Below are positions 63,045-64,000 of a stretch of DNA of 64,000 nucleotides, one piece after another (within the stretch, counting starts at the first letter, position 1; every line of letters begins with the position of its first letter). The DNA is from Hyphomicrobiales bacterium (GTDB taxonomy: Bacteria > Pseudomonadota > Alphaproteobacteria > Rhizobiales > Rhizobiaceae): positions 62,001-126,000 of the forward strand of contig UEGQ01000007.1 of assembly GCA_900466005.1 (NCBI GenBank), given 5' to 3'. The notes below the pieces were generated by a model. It saw only the letters and a list, made by a program, of their open reading frames with translations, was not told the origin of the DNA and did not search any database. The position numbers were made by a program, and so were the translations under genes.

Positions 63045-64000
63045 TCAGTCGCTTGGCCCGCCGTCGAGCGTGGTCATGATGCGATAGGCGGCGCGCAGGC
63101 GATCCGGTATCGGATAGTTCCTGTTTGCGAGGATGACGATTCCGATCTGCCTCTCCGGGACGAATGCAGCGTAGGCCCCGAAACCGGCGGTGGAGCCGGT
63201 CTTGTTGATCCACACATCCTTGCGCGGTACGGCCGGCGGTTCGATCCGCTCCACGACGTTGGCCTTGTAGGAGACTTCCGGGGAATTACCGGAAAGCAGC
63301 CCATCGAGATCGACGGGATAGTCGTACATCTCCCATCCGAGACCCTGCGTCATACCGGCGACCCGGTAGTAGCCGGTGTGGGTGGCGGTGATGGCGCGTT
63401 GAAGGGGCTCGTCGAGACCCCGGCCGTCCATGTTCTTCTCCACGAAGCGGATCAGGTCGGAGGCGGACGTCTTCACGCCATAGGCCTCGGAATCCATCGC
63501 GCCGGGCGAGACCCGTATCGGTTTGCCGGCCTTCGAGTAGCCGTACGCATAATCAGCCATCCGCTTCTTCGGCACGTCGATATAGGTGTTGGAAAGTCCG
63601 AGCATGGGAAAGAGCTTGCCCTGCATGAGGTCGCCGAAGGGCGCCCCCATGCTTGCCGCGGCCGCATGGCCGAAAAGGCCGATGCTCGGATTGGAGTAGC
63701 GCCGATGGGTTCCGGGCGCGTGATCCGGCTGCCAGTTGCGGTAATAGTCGATCACGTTCTTTTGCATGACGCCATCGGGAAACTGCAGGGGCAGGCCGCC
63801 GGCCGTGTAGGTGGCGAGATCGAGGAGGTTGATCTTGTCGAAGGTGCTGCCGGCAAGTTCCGGCACATATTTGCTCGGGCTGTCGGAAAACGAAAGCGCT
63901 CCGGTCTCCTGCGCATAGGATGCCAGTGTCGCGGTAAAGGTCTTGCTGATCGAGCCGATCTCGAAGAGTGTGGCGTCATCGACCTTTTTCCCGCTCTCGA
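63045..64000 (-). CDS. AmpC-like class C beta-lactamase/serine hydrolase (5' end outside window)
   Basis: The frame runs off the right end of the window, so the N terminus is missing; about 318 residues are seen. The class C beta-lactamase motifs are all there: SISK (catalytic Ser-x-x-Lys) within FEIGSISKTFTATLASYAQ, YSN in RRYSNPSIGLFGHAAAASMG, and KTG in NKTGSTAGFGAYAAFVPE. Other marks: GLPLQFPDG, GAMDSEAYGVKTSASDL. This matches chromosomal AmpC more closely than esterases or D-Ala-D-Ala carboxypeptidases of the same fold. Convergent with tig. Whether an AmpR regulator flanks it lies beyond the window. Spectrum unknown. Confidence 0.85.
   Translation of the reverse strand, partial: ESGKKVDDATLFEIGSISKTFTATLASYAQETGALSFSDSPSKYVPELAGSTFDKINLLDLATYTAGGLPLQFPDGVMQKNVIDYYRNWQPDHAPGTHRRYSNPSIGLFGHAAAASMGAPFGDLMQGKLFPMLGLSNTYIDVPKKRMADYAYGYSKAGKPIRVSPGAMDSEAYGVKTSASDLIRFVEKNMDGRGLDEPLQRAITATHTGYYRVAGMTQGLGWEMYDYPVDLDGLLSGNSPEVSYKANVVERIEPPAVPRKDVWINKTGSTAGFGAYAAFVPERQIGIVILANRNYPIPDRLRAAYRIMTTLDGGPSD

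Overview
The window looks like a chromosomal segment of a Rhizobiaceae alphaproteobacterium close to Sinorhizobium/Ensifer. Grounds: uniformly high-GC genes with strong G/C third positions, an exoR gene next to xthA, an ald/Lrp-type regulator pair, PopZ, fused SecDF, DUF1127 microproteins, an alphaproteobacterial anti-Shine-Dalgarno sRNA, and gene order I recall from Sinorhizobium (tig ... secDF ... surE-serS-tat ... scpBA ... argS ... exoR). Species assignment is inference; no marker allows more.

Layout. (1) 1-3.4 kb: an accessory patch of visibly lower GC, with a MarR-like regulator, an unknown 131-residue protein, a Tn3-type serine resolvase preceded by mirrored repeats, and a translationally coupled pair of DUF262 (DGQQR NTPase-like) and HEPN (RX4H RNase-like) genes. 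This pair is the best candidate for an uncharacterised defence or toxin system. (2) 3.6-21 kb: core metabolism and housekeeping: TrkH potassium uptake, threonine dehydratase, glycerophosphodiesterase, HlyU-like protein, a membrane diguanylate cyclase, a Tat-exported CpdB-type nucleotidase, PilZ protein, alanine dehydrogenase and its regulator, a cysK-alaX-sseA operon whose last gene is a sulfurtransferase-GNAT fusion, photolyase, and a 24-residue membrane microprotein. (3) 21-29 kb: tRNA-Cys, tRNA-Asn, a PIMT-like methyltransferase, TolC, PopZ and ValS, most with clear terminators. (4) 29-35 kb: FadL porin with an upstream 10-bp inverted repeat, ExoR, XthA, an NCS2 nucleobase permease with a structured leader, ErpA.

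(5) 34.6-51 kb: a long rightward series: dgt, argS, a 922-residue SPOR protein, nagZ, scpA, scpB, an ABC ATPase, tatABC, serS, surE, pcm, and a LysM/degenerate-M23 NlpD-like lipoprotein. Many of these overlap by 4 bases (nagZ/scpA, tatB/tatC, surE/pcm). They cover DNA synthesis, aminoacylation, envelope remodelling, chromosome condensation and twin-arginine export, which serves proteins such as the CpdB homologue. (6) 51.8-57 kb: yajC-secDF-Mth938-like-NDUFAF6-like, a membrane-insertion/assembly cluster, then trmFO on the other strand. (7) 58-64 kb: two DUF1127 microproteins, an intergenic sRNA on the minus strand with three CCUCCUCCC loops (alpha-r14/cuckoo type), a CtrA-type box, a DUF2157/GDYXXLXY membrane pair, tRNA-Leu, trigger factor with a long Lys/Ala tail, and an AmpC-like serine hydrolase cut by the window end.

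No rRNA, CRISPR array, complete insertion sequence or integrase was found. Starts were chosen by Shine-Dalgarno spacing, signal peptides and family length; all are unverified by alignment.
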